The notes: generated from the letters alone by a model not told the origin. DNA of 64,000 nucleotides from Mayamaea pseudoterrestris (GCA_027923505.1 BROI01000024.1:310001-374000), one strand, 5' to 3'. Positions 1 through 10,498 are shown, numbered from the stretch's first letter. A program made the numbers and translations.

Positions 1-673
1 AGTCGTAACCGCCATAGTCCTTTTGCTTGACCTTGTGGAGCTTGATGCGAACTTCGTCCGACTTGATGATCAGCTTGCACTGCTCGGGGTCAATATCCTT
101 CTCCAGATTGTCTTTATACAAGCGATAAGACTTGCCGTTGAGGTCGTTGACAATCAAGTCAAAGGACGACTTGGTATAGTGGCATTGAACATTCTCCTTT
201 GGAATCTTGCCGACTCCAGCCAGAGGCACGTAAACTGTGACGAACGGAGCATTGTAGCCGCCGGCGTCAAAGGAGAAGCGATCAATGGAGGTGTACTGCT
301 TGGATCCAGCCGCAGAGGCATCGACGGATGCATTCACTGGTGTCATGGTGATGGGCCGCGGAGGAGATATTGGTGCAGCAGAAGTCGCAGGCTGCTTTTT
401 CGACGGTGAACTTTGCGGACTAGCCGATGGACTCTCCGGCTCCTTCATGTGCGCATTCTTCTCCATGCGCTTCAAGGCTTCCGACTCGCGACGAAGCTTC
501 TTCGCAAGGGCTTGAAGATGAAGACGAGCCGTCGGACGGTCCATGCTTTCGAGTGCCTTTTCAATGGCCAAGGCGTCGAGCAAACGTTCCTGGCTCGGAA
601 GATCCTGATCCTCCTCGACCTCGTCATCGGCGACGGAGTCAGTATCCATTTCGACTTCTTCGACAGACACCAT
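1..673 (-). CDS. CACYBP: Calcyclin-binding protein / SIAH-interacting protein, partial (3' end beyond left edge)
   Basis: Reading leftwards from the ATG at 673-671, the frame stays open to base 1, giving about 224 residues with no stop, so the C-terminus lies outside the window. Residues about 25-75 form a charged helical region rich in Leu, Lys and Arg, as in the SIAH-binding helical hairpin. A Ser/Pro/Ala linker follows. From about residue 135 comes a CS (p23/Hsp20-like) domain with FVTVYVPLAGV, SFDLIVNDLNGKSY and VRIKLHKVK. In animals CacyBP/SIP bridges the SIAH1 E3 ligase, SKP1 and S100 proteins; the diatom role is inferred. It is divergent from the gene starting at 894, with a 220-bp spacer. 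Confident from the combination of helical N-terminus and CS domain. Confidence 0.85.
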   Translation of the reverse strand, partial: MVSVEEVEMDTDSVADDEVEEDQDLPSQERLLDALAIEKALESMDRPTARLHLQALAKKLRRESEALKRMEKNAHMKEPESPSASPQSSPSKKQPATSAAPISPPRPITMTPVNASVDASAAGSKQYTSIDRFSFDAGGYNAPFVTVYVPLAGVGKIPKENVQCHYTKSSFDLIVNDLNGKSYRLYKDNLEKDIDPEQCKLIIKSDEVRIKLHKVKQKDYGGYD

Positions 674-893
674 TGTGTTTAGTTTCTTTTTTGAAGATGA
701 TCGTAAGAAATGTAGCTGTCCCTTGCAATGGGAAGTTGTGCGTGTTGCTTGCGAACTGGTGGTGGATCTTTGCGATGCGCGCGACGGCGCGCCATCCGCG
801 ACACGTGGAACATGAGCGACTCTTGGAGTACCAATCAGACACGAAGCGCGACTCGACGCGGTCATTTTCTTTGTGGGCGATGACACTTTCACC

Positions 894-1428
894 ATGAGGA
901 TCACCAGCCGTCGGAACTTGTGCTTGCTTCTATGCATAACTATTACTATATCGGCGACTGCTCGTGAACATGTAGAGACAACGGTAAGCCAAAATTCGGA
1001 GCTGGGAAATGGCATTTTGCCTTACATAACTGTTTCAAAACATACGTCACGGCTGACTGACAAAGTTCACAACATTTCGTTCATCACTATCGCCAACTTA
1101 TTACTGTTTTCTTTCAATACAGCGACAAGAAATCTTAGCTGGTCGCAAGAAGCGAATTGAGCAGCTCGAGACCATACTCAATGATGCCAAACAACGCCTC
1201 GACGATCACAAAACCGGCAAGCGATTATTGGAAGAATTGGAAACACTCAAGCTTGAAAAGAAGATTGAAATATTCCAACGCAAACTGGAGCAAATGCAAA
1301 GGGTTCCAGATGATTTGGAGATTGAGAGACTACTGAATCGAGAGAGAATTCGAAACGAACGAGTCGATGACAGAAGGAAACGTGAGGATCCTAGCTACTA
1401 TCGAGCCGAGATGGAAGATGAGTTATAA
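894..1428 (+). CDS. Small secreted coiled-coil protein, two exons
   Basis: Not a recognised family. Exon 1 (894-983) encodes MRITSRRNLCLLLC followed by a hydrophobic stretch and ATA-REH, a plausible signal peptide. The donor is gtaagcc at 984 and the acceptor ends at 1122 (139-nt intron). Exon 2 (1123-1428) continues in phase 0, giving about 131 residues. Exon 2 is almost entirely charged helix (RQEILAGRKKRIEQLETIL, KLEKKIEIFQRKLEQMQ), a predicted coiled coil, ending in an acidic tail. The intron separates the signal peptide from the mature protein. The 3' end faces the SLC25 gene at 1494. The intron and the signal peptide are inferred; the long open charged frame is seen directly. Confidence 0.65.
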
Positions 1429-1493
1429 CATACTTGAAAGTGGGTACTTGCGTGTTCCTACGTTCAAAGCAATGACATAAGAAAGAATAAGAG

Positions 1494-2776
1494 TTATTTT
1501 CCTAGTAATCGCGAGCGTCGCTCCGAGTCGGATTCCATCAGCATCTTCACCGTATCGTAGGCTGTAAAGCTGATTGAGAATGCAATGGGACCCTTCATCC
1601 AGTTCATGGAAACGCCCTTGAAAAAGCCTCGCACTCCTTGCTCTTGGTACAAGTCTTTTATTATCTTGCCAACCGAAGGTGGCTTCATTAAATCTCGTGC
1701 ATGCGCTTCACCCAGTGAACTCAACGCAGTATCATTGCCTACCAAACCAAAGGTTTGCATCCGCCGTCGAACAACCTCCATGGGATATGTACTTGTTTGT
1801 GCAAATAAACCAGCGAATGCTCCGCATTGCATTCGCTCAATCGTTGTCAGTTCGCGTCCCGTTAGCATTTGTATCTGTTAATGATAAAGAAATAACGTTA
1901 CATCATACATCTTTTCGCTGCGACCACGCACTTAACTGAAGCGTATACACTCACCTCTCGCTTGGCTTGCTCATTGAGCGAAAACGCGATTCCCGAGTAC
2001 GGCAATATACCCAAAACAGTCGGCGAAATCCCCCGAAACAACCCCCTCCACCCAAACAAGACATACGTTTGCCGTAACACACCAACAAACCCCAAGTTGC
2101 GCACATGCTTGTGCTTCCGCCGCACCGCCAGCTGCGCCCGCGTCAAGTCGAGCGGATACGTGCACACGACGCTCGTCGTGCCCGCCACCATGCCGGCCAC
2201 TAGACTTTCCAGCGGCGTCAAGCCGCCCTTGAACAACACGTGGCCGTTGCGCTCCACCATGCCCGACTTATTCGTCGTCACGCCGAGTGACTCGTGTTTG
2301 CGCAAAAAGTGCGACTTGACGCGGTCAAAGGTCATGAACTGAATGCCAGCGTAGGGAAAGACGCGAATCATGGTGGCGAGATTGCCCTTCCACAGTGCCG
2401 TGACGCCTTCGTCGCGCACAATATTGCGGACAACGCTTGGAACGCTCCATAGATGAAACTTGACGGATGATATTTGATAAAGAATTTTGATGCGATCAAA
2501 GGGAGCTACGACTGACTTGGCCAGCATGCCCGATAAACCGCCGGCAATCATGTTGCGAAGTTCCTTGGGCAAGTGGTCGACGGGAATGGGCATGGTTGGT
2601 CGAGTCACCACTGGATGAAAGGCTCGTTCGTAGTTATTGTCGTCAGTGCTGTACGGTGCTTTTGTTACTATAAAGTCGTCCTTCTCGGCAAGTGATGTTA
2701 AATCATCTGGATCCTCCAGTGCCTGCGGCATGGATGTTCGTCTCTGAACGACAACGGTTGATGGAGGACGACTCAT
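1494..2776 (-). CDS. Mitochondrial carrier family protein, CoA/adenine-nucleotide type (SLC25A42/SLC25A16-like)
   Basis: Two exons: 2776-1955 and 1874-1494, joined across an 80-nt intron (donor gtgagt, acceptor taacag) in phase 0, giving 400 residues. Three carrier repeats are visible, each with a Px[DE]xx[KR]-type motif: APFDRIKI (about residue 92), YPLDLTRAQ (about 212) and YPMEVVRRRM (about 300). The stretch LWKGNLATMIRVFPYAGIQF is typical of the CoA/ADP branch (SLC25A42, SLC25A16, yeast Leu5). An N-terminal extension of about 80 residues, rich in Ser/Thr/Asp, precedes the first helix and is unusual in length. Expected to exchange CoA or related nucleotides across the mitochondrial (or another organelle) inner membrane. 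The substrate is inferred from family likeness only. Confidence 0.88.
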
Positions 2777-3108
2777 GGTGATTGAGATTTTGTCACAAGT
2801 AACAGCGACTCACCCCTGACTGCTAGTCAGTCGCAAGCTACTCGAGACCTAGAGACGATTACAGAAAGTTGCTAACCGTTTATTAGAGCAACTCGATCAT
2901 CATGGTGGGTTCGTCGTCGCCGTCGAGCGAGGATGACGCAACGCATCCATTCGGCGAACTTGAGTACCGATGCGAATGGATTGAGTCTCGCTACGATGCC
3001 TTTCATCGTGACATCATCGATCCATCGCGAGATGACGACCATCGAAAGGATCACCTTCAAGACTGCTCTCCCATACACCCTGCTGTTTACTCTACCTTCT
3101 TTATAATA

Positions 3109-3621
3109 ATGAAAATTCACGTTGCACTCATCAGTTCAGCACTAGCTGCATCAGTATCGGCCTTTGCGCCGCAACTACTACAGCAGCAGCAACACTTGGC
3201 CGCATCATCATCAACGCGCCTTTACATGTTTGGAGGCGCCGGCGCCGGCGTTCCGTCGGAGGACGACCCCGAGGAGCAGCAAGCCATGGCGGCGGCCGCC
3301 AAGCAAATGGGAATTCCGCTCGACGAGTACAAGCTTGGCATGCGGGCGCGCAACAAGCTCATGGCGCAGCTTGACTCGGCGCGGTGCCAAACGGGTGACG
3401 CGGGGACTGTGGCGATTGAGCGAGACGCGCATAATCCGCCCAAGCATTTGGAAGTGACCGTTACGGAAGCTGGAAAGGCACTGGGAGCGGAGCAAGTGGC
3501 AAAGAAGCTAGTGGTGGCTCTCAAGGATGCGGCTGCCGCGTCGAAAAAGAAGCGGGCCGAGGCGCAACAAGACATGATGAAGTTTATCAGTGATGAAATG
3601 AAAGCGGCTGGTAAAGCTTAA
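3109..3621 (+). CDS. Plastid-targeted YbaB/EbfC-like nucleoid-associated protein
   Basis: The start at 3109 gives 170 residues beginning MKIHVALISSALAASVSAFAPQ, a signal peptide ending in the SAFAP motif used by diatoms for plastid import. The mature part begins near MFGGAGAG and is small, helical and charged. Its pattern GTVAIERDAHNPPKHLEVTV, followed by a long C-terminal helix (KKLVVALKDAAAASKKKRAE), resembles bacterial YbaB, which binds DNA as a dimer and coats nucleoids. An in-frame ATG at 2902 would add 69 residues and bury the signal peptide, so it was not chosen. Divergent from the SLC25 gene. The YbaB assignment rests on pattern and size, not on an alignment; another small plastid protein is possible. 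Confidence 0.6.
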   Translation: MKIHVALISSALAASVSAFAPQLLQQQQHLAASSSTRLYMFGGAGAGVPSEDDPEEQQAMAAAAKQMGIPLDEYKLGMRARNKLMAQLDSARCQTGDAGTVAIERDAHNPPKHLEVTVTEAGKALGAEQVAKKLVVALKDAAAASKKKRAEAQQDMMKFISDEMKAAGKA

Positions 3622-3795
3622 ATTAGAGGAATTGCATTGTACAATGACAGCGTAAACGATTGTGATCGGATGTTTGTTAGAAGATTCTGAGCTACTTAGT
3701 TTTAACAAAACAATTAGACTTGTATAGGATACGACACACGACGAATGATAAGTGACACGTCATTTATTATATTACAACAAACCATAGTTTAATGT

Positions 3796-5025
3796 TTACG
3801 AGTTAAACCAGTAAGAGATGAGCACGTAGCCAATGATCATCATGTAAAAGCCAGCGTTGGAATTGCCTTTGCTGTCGCCTCCCTTGAGTTGCTGGACGGC
3901 TTGGGCAATGTTCGTGCCATTGTGCTGCAGTCGTTCCTGCAACTCCCGCAGCTTACCCGTTGGAGTCGCCCGAACAGGTCCACCAGTGACTCCGTCCGAG
4001 ACGAGTCGACCGTTGGGTCCAGGAGCACCGCCGCCTCCATGAACTTGGATCGTATTGACACCAATCTGGACCTCCCGAAGGACGAGTAGCACATCCTTGT
4101 TCTGCTCCTGCAATGCCAAAAGTAGCATTCTCGTTTGTGCATCCAAATCGACATACAAATATGCGCCTAGCGAACGACATCCATTCATAAAGGCAGGAAA
4201 GAGCGAATGCAACAGCCAGACAACTTCATGTTCCGTCATGGTAGGGAACAACCAGGTTGGAAGAGGATTCGATTGTGAAGTCATGAGCGCCACCTCGACT
4301 ACCAACATGCCCATGAGTCCAGTCAATATCCAGTTTCGTGCTTCTCCACTCTTCTTTCCCAAGGTGAGCAAAAATGCCATCATTCCGTAGGAAACATAGT
4401 AAATTGCAGTCTCCAACAGAAACTGTGTTTCGTCGTATCGCTTGTTACTCTTGATGCCTTCCTTTCCAAACTTGTTGTAGACTTCTCGTAGCTCCAAATC
4501 CATAATGACATCGTACGCTTGCTTAATGGTGTTGAATTGTTCGGTAGCGTCAGGACTGGGATTCTTGTCGGGATGCAGCTCGAGACTTAGTTTCTTGTAG
4601 GCTCGCTTGATATCCAAGGGGCTCGACGTTCTTGTGACGTCCAGCATGGCGTAGTAATTTGGACCCCGGTCCTTCATTTCGAGACCTAAAGTTGAAAAGA
4701 ATGCATCAGGTTAGCTAGAAGGCGGGTGACGGACGAACACAAATTGAAGATACACGTGGAGCGACTCGACCATGCCAAAGAACATTCAAAATGGGACCAA
4801 ACAGCAAATTACAGCCCTACTATTTCACGCAGCCAGCAAACACATACCAGTCTTGATCGCTGCTATACCCGCTAGAAAGGCTATTGCGTATATAATACTC
4901 TTTTTTCGTTCGAACCGACCAGGTCGAAGAATCCATGCCACGACGGGATGAATGATAAAGGCGTAGAAGAAGAAGCCCATGAGCCCCGACAAGTCATCGC
5001 CCGAGTCATGAGAAGAGTCGCTCAT
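3796..5025 (-). CDS. Membrane J-domain (DnaJ/Hsp40) co-chaperone, probably ER
   Basis: Exon 1 is 5025-4848 and exon 2 is 4685-3796. The split glycine codon (G|GT) restores the frame across a 162-nt intron, giving 355 residues. The N-terminus has two hydrophobic segments (about residues 16-32 and 43-58) separated by RPGRFERKK. A J-domain follows (about 67-130) with YYAMLDV, KRAYKKLSLELHPDKNP containing the essential HPD, and AYDVIMDLELREVYNKFG. Two further hydrophobic stretches come after it, and the protein ends in a tail anchor (MMIIGYVLISYWF). TM-J-TM order recalls Sec63, but the Brl domain is absent and the protein is short. It presumably recruits an Hsp70 at the ER or a secondary-plastid membrane. 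Divergent from lysyl-tRNA synthetase, 304 bp apart. Confidence 0.85.
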
Positions 5026-5329
5026 GGTGCTATTCTATGTGTAATGCAGAATGGGACACAACAACAGAGGTGATGGACTCGCAAGACTTCGACGATGATG
5101 GAGTGATGGCGCGCGAGTGTGCAGCGCCGCGCCGACGTTTCGTGGAGAGAGCTCTGTCCCGCCTACGGTTTCAGTCACGAGGGTGAGGCTGATGACACCG
5201 ATGCGACTTTTCTCTTGATGGCTGCCATCCAGCCATCGCGACAATCAGCTCATCTTCTACTCCCGCAGATCCTGCTCCAGTACATACTTACATTAGAAGC
5301 ATTGATCACAAATAAACACCTTAGATCTA

Positions 5330-7348
5330 ATGGTCAAAAGAAGCGGCAAGCAGAAAGTTACTCAGCAGCGTGGCATAGCTGGAATGACGCTGATGCTACT
5401 TTTTGCCCGGCCCATGACGGCATTCATTCAACATGGCCGATTGGCGACTCGCATACGACCTATCATTCAAAGTGTACCAAGAATAATGCATATGAGTACA
5501 TCATCGACCGATCAGGACGAGCTACAAGAAAAGGTTCGACTAAAAGGAGACGAAATACGACAACTCAAAGCGGACGGCATTGACAAGACAGCACTCGCAC
5601 CCCATGTCGCGGAACTGGTATCTTTAAAGGCGCAGCTACCACAAGATCCAGCAACGATAACGAAAGAGTCTTCGGCTGCACCAAAGAAGGAACAACAAAA
5701 GCAAAGCAAAAAGCAATCTCCAGCTGCCAAAACAGCAGCACCAGATGTTGAATTGACAACGTCGGAACTTCGAGCCAATCGACTCGCCAAGGTGGAAGCC
5801 ATGCGACAAGCTGGCATAAAACCGTTTGAATATTCCTATCAAACGACCCACACGGCAATGCAGCTAGCGACAGATTATGACGGCAAATTGGGACCTGGCG
5901 AGGAAGACACTGAAATGGTCGGAGACGTTTCAGTGGCAGGACGAATCATGACGCGACGAGTCTTTGGAAAGTTGGCCTTTTTCACCGTTCAAGATGAATC
6001 TGGAATCATGCAGATTCAGTTTGACAAGAATCGTTTGGGTGATGCCTTTCAGGTAAGTCTCATGTACAAGCGAGCTGCTTGTGGTGATAGGCATGTCACC
6101 CACCCACACACCTGACACTTCTTCATTCCGGTTATGCAGCAACTCAAAGACTGGACAGACGGCGGCGACATCATTGGAGCAAAAGGCACCATACGGAGGA
6201 CTGACAAAGGAGAGCTTACCGTTTACGCAAAAGAATGGAAAATGCTTACCAAGTCGATCCTTCCTCTACCCGACAAGTATCATGGTTTGACGGACATTAC
6301 CAAGCGGTATCGCTCGCGTCACGTTGACTTGATCGTAAATCCTGGCGTACGAGACGTGTTTCGAAAGCGAGCGTTGATGACATCCAAACCTCGCCGTATC
6401 TTGGACGACAAGGGCTTTTTGGAGATTGAAACGCCAGTGCTACACACTCAAAGTGGCGGTGCCGAGGCCAAACCGTTTGAAACGTACCATAACTCTATGG
6501 ACATGGATTTAACGTTACGCATCGCCACGGAGCTACATTTGAAGCGCCTCATTGTCGGCGGATTTGACAAAGTTTACGAGCTTGGACGGATCTTTCGCAA
6601 CGAAGGCATATCTACGAGACACAATCCAGAGTTTACTTCGGTGGAACTATACCAGGCATACGCGGACTATAACGACATGATGGATTTGACGGAAGAGCTT
6701 GTCTGTGAGATTGCAAAGGATGTTTGCGGAGGGCTTGTTTTGCCGTACGCTGAACATACGATTAGCTTGGAACGGCCATGGCGTCGGGTTACCATGTACG
6801 ATATTGTCAAGGAAGAAATTCCGGGCTTTGATTTCGAGTCGCTAGACGCCCAAGATCCGGAGTCTTTGGTATTGGCCAAGGATGCTGCTGCGAAAGCTGG
6901 CGTACCCAACGTCGCGGCGCTGAATTCGATTGGAGAAGTTGTCAACACTTGCTTCGAGGAACTGTGCGAGGCCAAGCTGATTCAACCCACATTTGTCATT
7001 GACTATCCAGTGGAAGTAAGTCCTCTAGCGAAACCGCATCGAACAAAGCCGGGTCTCGTCGAGCGTTTCGAGCTGTTCGCGGTAGGCCGCGAGCACGCCA
7101 ACTCGTTCAGCGAATTGACGGATCCAGTGGATCAGCGGGTACGGTTTGAGGCACAGGCGGCCAAGAAAGCAGCAGGAGACGACGAGGCATGTGACGTGGA
7201 TGAAGACTTTCTGTTGGCGCTGGAGCAAGGAATGCCGCCGACGGGTGGTTTGGGAATTGGCATTGACCGCTTGGTGATGCTTCTCACAAACTCGCCTTCG
7301 ATACGAGATGTAATTGCATTCCCTCTGCTAAAGCCAGATGCAAACTAG
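5330..7348 (+). CDS. KARS: Lysyl-tRNA synthetase, class II, with WHEP-like N-terminal helix
   Basis: Exons 5330-6052 and 6140-7348, 87-nt intron (gtaagt/tgcag), phase 0, 643 residues. The order is: a hydrophobic N-terminus ([16 protein letters not shown]), a charged helical hairpin (about residues 63-105, [20 protein letters not shown]) resembling a WHEP domain, a Lys/Ala linker, the OB-fold anticodon-binding domain (from about 195), and the class II core with motif 2 [16 protein letters not shown] (about 392) and motif 3 [13 protein letters not shown] (about 611). It charges tRNA-Lys. The presequence ends at TA-F, like a plastid-import signal, and in-frame Met codons just after it (MHMSTSS) could start a cytosolic form. 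Dual targeting of one synthetase by alternative starts is known in diatoms; here it is inferred. Confidence 0.95.
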
Positions 7349-7553
7349 TTTCAAAGTTGTTTAAAACATAAGCATAATGTTATATTTATGTTTTTGCTCC
7401 GGTAGGTCCGCCGCCATGCCGCGAACTTGACCACCGTGCTGTTGGCACGCGTCACTCTCCGCCTTGGTCATGGCGACCGCTGCAGTGAAGGACGTTGCAT
7501 GAACAGGACATGCGCTCGGGAAAAGGAACGAGAACTTATCGTCCGTTGTTGAA

Positions 7554-8411
7554 CTAGAGCATTTCGCTCGGACTATCGAAAAGCTTGACATAATCCTCCG
7601 CCATGGCCATCCCGCTGTCGACAAACAGCTTGTCAACCGTCGCGCTCATGATGACTTTTGTCGCCGGCGAGTCGAGATCGTAGGGATATCGATTGAGCTC
7701 CTTGCTGGCGCTTGGAGAGAGGAGTACGTCGCCATGGTCCATTGCAAAGACGCTGGTCAAGCAGACTGGTAGTGGGCCGTCATTGTGCAATGAATTAGCG
7801 ACAAGTTCGGAACACTTGACGGCAGAGGAACGAATTGAAGACGGACAGTAAACGCTGCGCAACGACGACCTGGGCGTAGCAGGAGGGGTCGTTTGAGTAC
7901 TAGAAGATGGATTAGGTGTAATGATCACTGCATTGTCTTGTGCGGCAAGGTCAATGCTCCCGTCGACCGTGTCGTTGCAATCGGAAAGGTTGAACTCGAC
8001 ACTGAACCCTTCCGAACCTATATCATCTTCTACTTCATTTCCATGGGTCTCATCAAAGTTGAACATGGGCAAGTCTTGGAGAAACTGATCAAATCCTGAA
8101 TCATTGTCGTTAGAATGACTGCTGGAGTAAAAGATCTTGGTCGTCGGCATTGCCGAGAATGTGCCATCGGACAGCGAAGACAAGTCGCTTTCGGAAGAGT
8201 TTTCTCGATTCATGCGAGACGCCTTCCAATTCATGATGGACCTTGTAAAGACGTAAAAGAAGGCAGGCAGTACTAAGTATTGAGGAAGCACGAAGCGGCG
8301 CTTTGCCATGGTCGTCGAGAAAAATGACGCTGCGCGATCTTCCCATGTGCGCCGGCCGAGCTCAACACACTGCGACACGTGGATTGCGCGCGCCGCGAAC
8401 CATTCGACCAT
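7554..8411 (-). CDS. Unknown protein with one N-terminal membrane segment and an acidic Ser/Thr-rich tail
   Basis: No family recognised. The ATG at 8411 gives 285 residues; a second in-frame ATG at 8312 (MAKRRFVLPQYL) would give about 252 and puts a hydrophobic segment (YLVLPAFFYVFTRSI) close to the start, so the true start is uncertain. The rest is polar and acidic: SSESDLSSLSDG, a run of Asp/Asn/Phe around residues 105-150, and TTPPATPRSS, which could be proline-directed phosphorylation sites. The 8411 start lies only 88 bp from the NUDC start on the other strand, so the two genes must share a promoter. The open frame of 285 codons, in strand alternation with real neighbours, supports it being a gene. 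Confidence 0.55.
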   Translation of the reverse strand: MVEWFAARAIHVSQCVELGRRTWEDRAASFFSTTMAKRRFVLPQYLVLPAFFYVFTRSIMNWKASRMNRENSSESDLSSLSDGTFSAMPTTKIFYSSSHSNDNDSGFDQFLQDLPMFNFDETHGNEVEDDIGSEGFSVEFNLSDCNDTVDGSIDLAAQDNAVIITPNPSSSTQTTPPATPRSSLRSVYCPSSIRSSAVKCSELVANSLHNDGPLPVCLTSVFAMDHGDVLLSPSASKELNRYPYDLDSPATKVIMSATVDKLFVDSGMAMAEDYVKLFDSPSEML

Positions 8412-8499
8412 GGCCGTCAAAAGGCGCTTCGCACAGAACGAAGAGCTAAACTACTCTCTACGACTATAGCAAACAGGCAACTCATTACACAACTGCAAC

Positions 8500-9507
8500 A
8501 TGCCGCAAGACTTTGCAGAGGACGACCGATTCGATGGCTTGTATTTGAACGTTGCGAATCAGACGCGCGGCATTGATCCCTTGCTCGACACGGTGTTTTC
8601 CTTTCTTCGTCGCAAGACGGACTTTTTCGCTGGCCCTCCTGGATCGGAGAATGGGACGGAGGTTGCAATCCAGAAAGTGCAGGAAGTTTGTCGAAAGCAT
8701 GCAACGCTGTATCAGCAGAGTCAGCAAAAGACAAAGAAGAAGCCAAAGGTTAACGCTGCAAAGAAGGCTGCTGGAAAGAAGGCTGAGAATGCTGCCGATA
8801 TTATTGAAATGAATGCTACAGGCGGATTCGACGTTTCTGCTGCTGAAACATTCAAGTCTCATGCACCGGCTGCAACAGAGACGTCGCCGGAGAAGCCAAA
8901 GGAGACTGCTTCTGCTGCGCCGACATCTACCAAAGACGCAACCGGCCCCGACGATGACGCAAGCAAGGACAAGGATGATCCAGGCCCGCCGCCGATTGGA
9001 AACGGCGGCACTGTAGAAGGCAAGTACGTTTGGACGCAGACGCTGTCGGAAGTGACAGTGACTGTTCCAGTTCCAGATGGTACGCGAGGAAAGGATTTGA
9101 ACGTTGTCATTGCCAAGAAGCACCTCAAGGTTGGTCTTCGCACGCAACCTGACTCGTTTATTGTGAATGAGCCGTTGACAAAGCCTATCATTATTGACGA
9201 CTCGTTCTGGACCGTGGAAGACGGCAATCGACTGGTGATTAACTTGCAAAAGGTGAATCAAATGGAGTGGTGGGACAGCGTGTGCGAATCGGATCCAAAG
9301 ATTAACGTGCGCGCCGTGCAGCCCGAGAACTCGTCACTGTCGGATTTGGATGGCGAGACTCGCAAGACGGTGGAAAAAATGATGTACGATCAGCGACAAA
9401 AGGCGCTGGGAAAGCCGACGAGCGACGAGGCGTCCAAGTATGAGGCACTTGAAAAGTTTAAGCGAGAACACCCAGAGCTTGACTTTTCGAATGCCAAGAT
9501 TTCGTAA
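8500..9507 (+). CDS. NUDC: Nuclear distribution protein NudC
   Basis: Single exon, 335 residues, starting at the ATG at 8500. The N-terminus (residues 1-75) matches the NudC N-domain (DDRFDGLYLNVANQTRGIDPLLDTVFSFL). A long Lys/Ala/Glu-rich linker leads to the CS/p23-like domain (about 168-260) with YVWTQTLSEVTVTVPVP, DDSFWTVEDGNRLVINLQK and the NudC signature MEWWDSVCESDPKINV. The C-terminal helix with KMMYDQRQKALGKPTSDE is also diagnostic. NudC is an Hsp90-linked co-chaperone needed for dynein/LIS1 function and cytokinesis. It shares a very short divergent promoter with the unknown gene ending at 7554. Confidence 0.95.
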   Translation: MPQDFAEDDRFDGLYLNVANQTRGIDPLLDTVFSFLRRKTDFFAGPPGSENGTEVAIQKVQEVCRKHATLYQQSQQKTKKKPKVNAAKKAAGKKAENAADIIEMNATGGFDVSAAETFKSHAPAATETSPEKPKETASAAPTSTKDATGPDDDASKDKDDPGPPPIGNGGTVEGKYVWTQTLSEVTVTVPVPDGTRGKDLNVVIAKKHLKVGLRTQPDSFIVNEPLTKPIIIDDSFWTVEDGNRLVINLQKVNQMEWWDSVCESDPKINVRAVQPENSSLSDLDGETRKTVEKMMYDQRQKALGKPTSDEASKYEALEKFKREHPELDFSNAKIS

Positions 9508-9691
9508 GCATGGTACAGTTGCAACTGACTACCTATGACTATCTGATTATTATCGTTAGCTGTTAGTTCTATCGTTGTTATTGAAAGGTAGTCTGGCCGC
9601 TTATTGCGACAAGTCATGTGCGCAGTTTGCTGCACATGCATTAGCAATCCACAAGCAAAATGAAACTCATGGCATCATTTTACTTGATCGC

Positions 9692-10498
9692 CTAGTCTCT
9701 CCGACCGCGACGCCCCTTCTTGTTCGTCATGAGATCCCAAACGTTTGGAATGTCAACGTCCTGCTTTTTCGTCTTTATCGGCGTTGGATCAAGCTCACCC
9801 TTGGCAACTCCATACGCTACCCGAGACCCTAGCAGCAAGAGCCCCATGCCACAGACGCCAAAGAATCCCGATGACAAGCTAATTAGTCCCATGACAACGT
9901 TGCGAAACACGGAAGCGACGCGCTGCACAAAGTAAACGTTTGTTTCCACTGGATGCGTCGCAAACACTTCGGCTAGATAGGAAGTCAACAGCCATAGTCC
10001 TCCAGCAGCAACTAATGCAAAGAAAGCTCCACTGATCGCCACGACTGGATTGACTCCATTCAAGTCCTTGGCCTCGTCAATCGACGCTTGCCGCTCCTCA
10101 TCCGTCTTGGTGGATGCAAAACTATTGAGTCCCATCTTTTCTCCAATGCTTGATTTGCTTCCGTATAGTTCCTTTCGCTTCATTTCTTCCAGTTCCGCCT
10201 GGAGTCGTTCGTTGACGGTTCGTGTGGCGGCCATGCCTGTTTGTTGTGGATCATTTGATGGATCGGAGTCCTGCTGTTTGACGACGGAAGCTAGAGGTCC
10301 GAGGATTTCATCGTCAGCGCTGTTGTCATCAATAGACTTTGCATTTAATTGAATGTGAGTGCGTTGCATGACATGCATAGTTGGTATTGCTCGTCGTCGT
10401 TGCGAAATCAGTATGACAGAAGGTGAAAAGGTGTCACCCATCGTTGGCAGCAGTGCGAGCACAAGTGGAACAAACGAGGTTCTTGATAGATGGCTCAT
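9692..10498 (-). CDS. Plastid-targeted two-helix membrane protein, DUF3082-like
   Basis: 268 residues from the ATG at 10498. The N-terminus has a hydrophobic stretch (FVPLVLALLPTMGDT) followed by F-SPS, consistent with a bipartite plastid signal with Phe at +1. The middle is polar (about residues 50-145, with a charged helix RLQAELEEMKRKELYG). The C-terminal third has two hydrophobic spans, AISGAFFALVAAGGLWLLTSYL and FRNVVMGLISLSSGFFGVCG, then GLLLLGSRVAYGVAKGELDPTP. This layout and the terminal GxxxLDPTP resemble the uncharacterised DUF3082 family of cyanobacteria and plastids. Function is unknown. Thylakoid or plastid inner membrane is the likely location. The family match is from memory of the pattern and needs a profile search. 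Confidence 0.55.
   Translation of the reverse strand: MSHLSRTSFVPLVLALLPTMGDTFSPSVILISQRRRAIPTMHVMQRTHIQLNAKSIDDNSADDEILGPLASVVKQQDSDPSNDPQQTGMAATRTVNERLQAELEEMKRKELYGSKSSIGEKMGLNSFASTKTDEERQASIDEAKDLNGVNPVVAISGAFFALVAAGGLWLLTSYLAEVFATHPVETNVYFVQRVASVFRNVVMGLISLSSGFFGVCGMGLLLLGSRVAYGVAKGELDPTPIKTKKQDVDIPNVWDLMTNKKGRRGRRD

Noticed and set aside
23-897. Plus-strand open frames over the CACYBP gene
   Set aside because: They are shadows of the minus-strand frame, which encodes a recognisable CS domain.
2902-3108. Upstream ATG as start of the YbaB-like protein
   Set aside because: It would put 69 polar residues before a clear signal peptide with the SAFAP motif.
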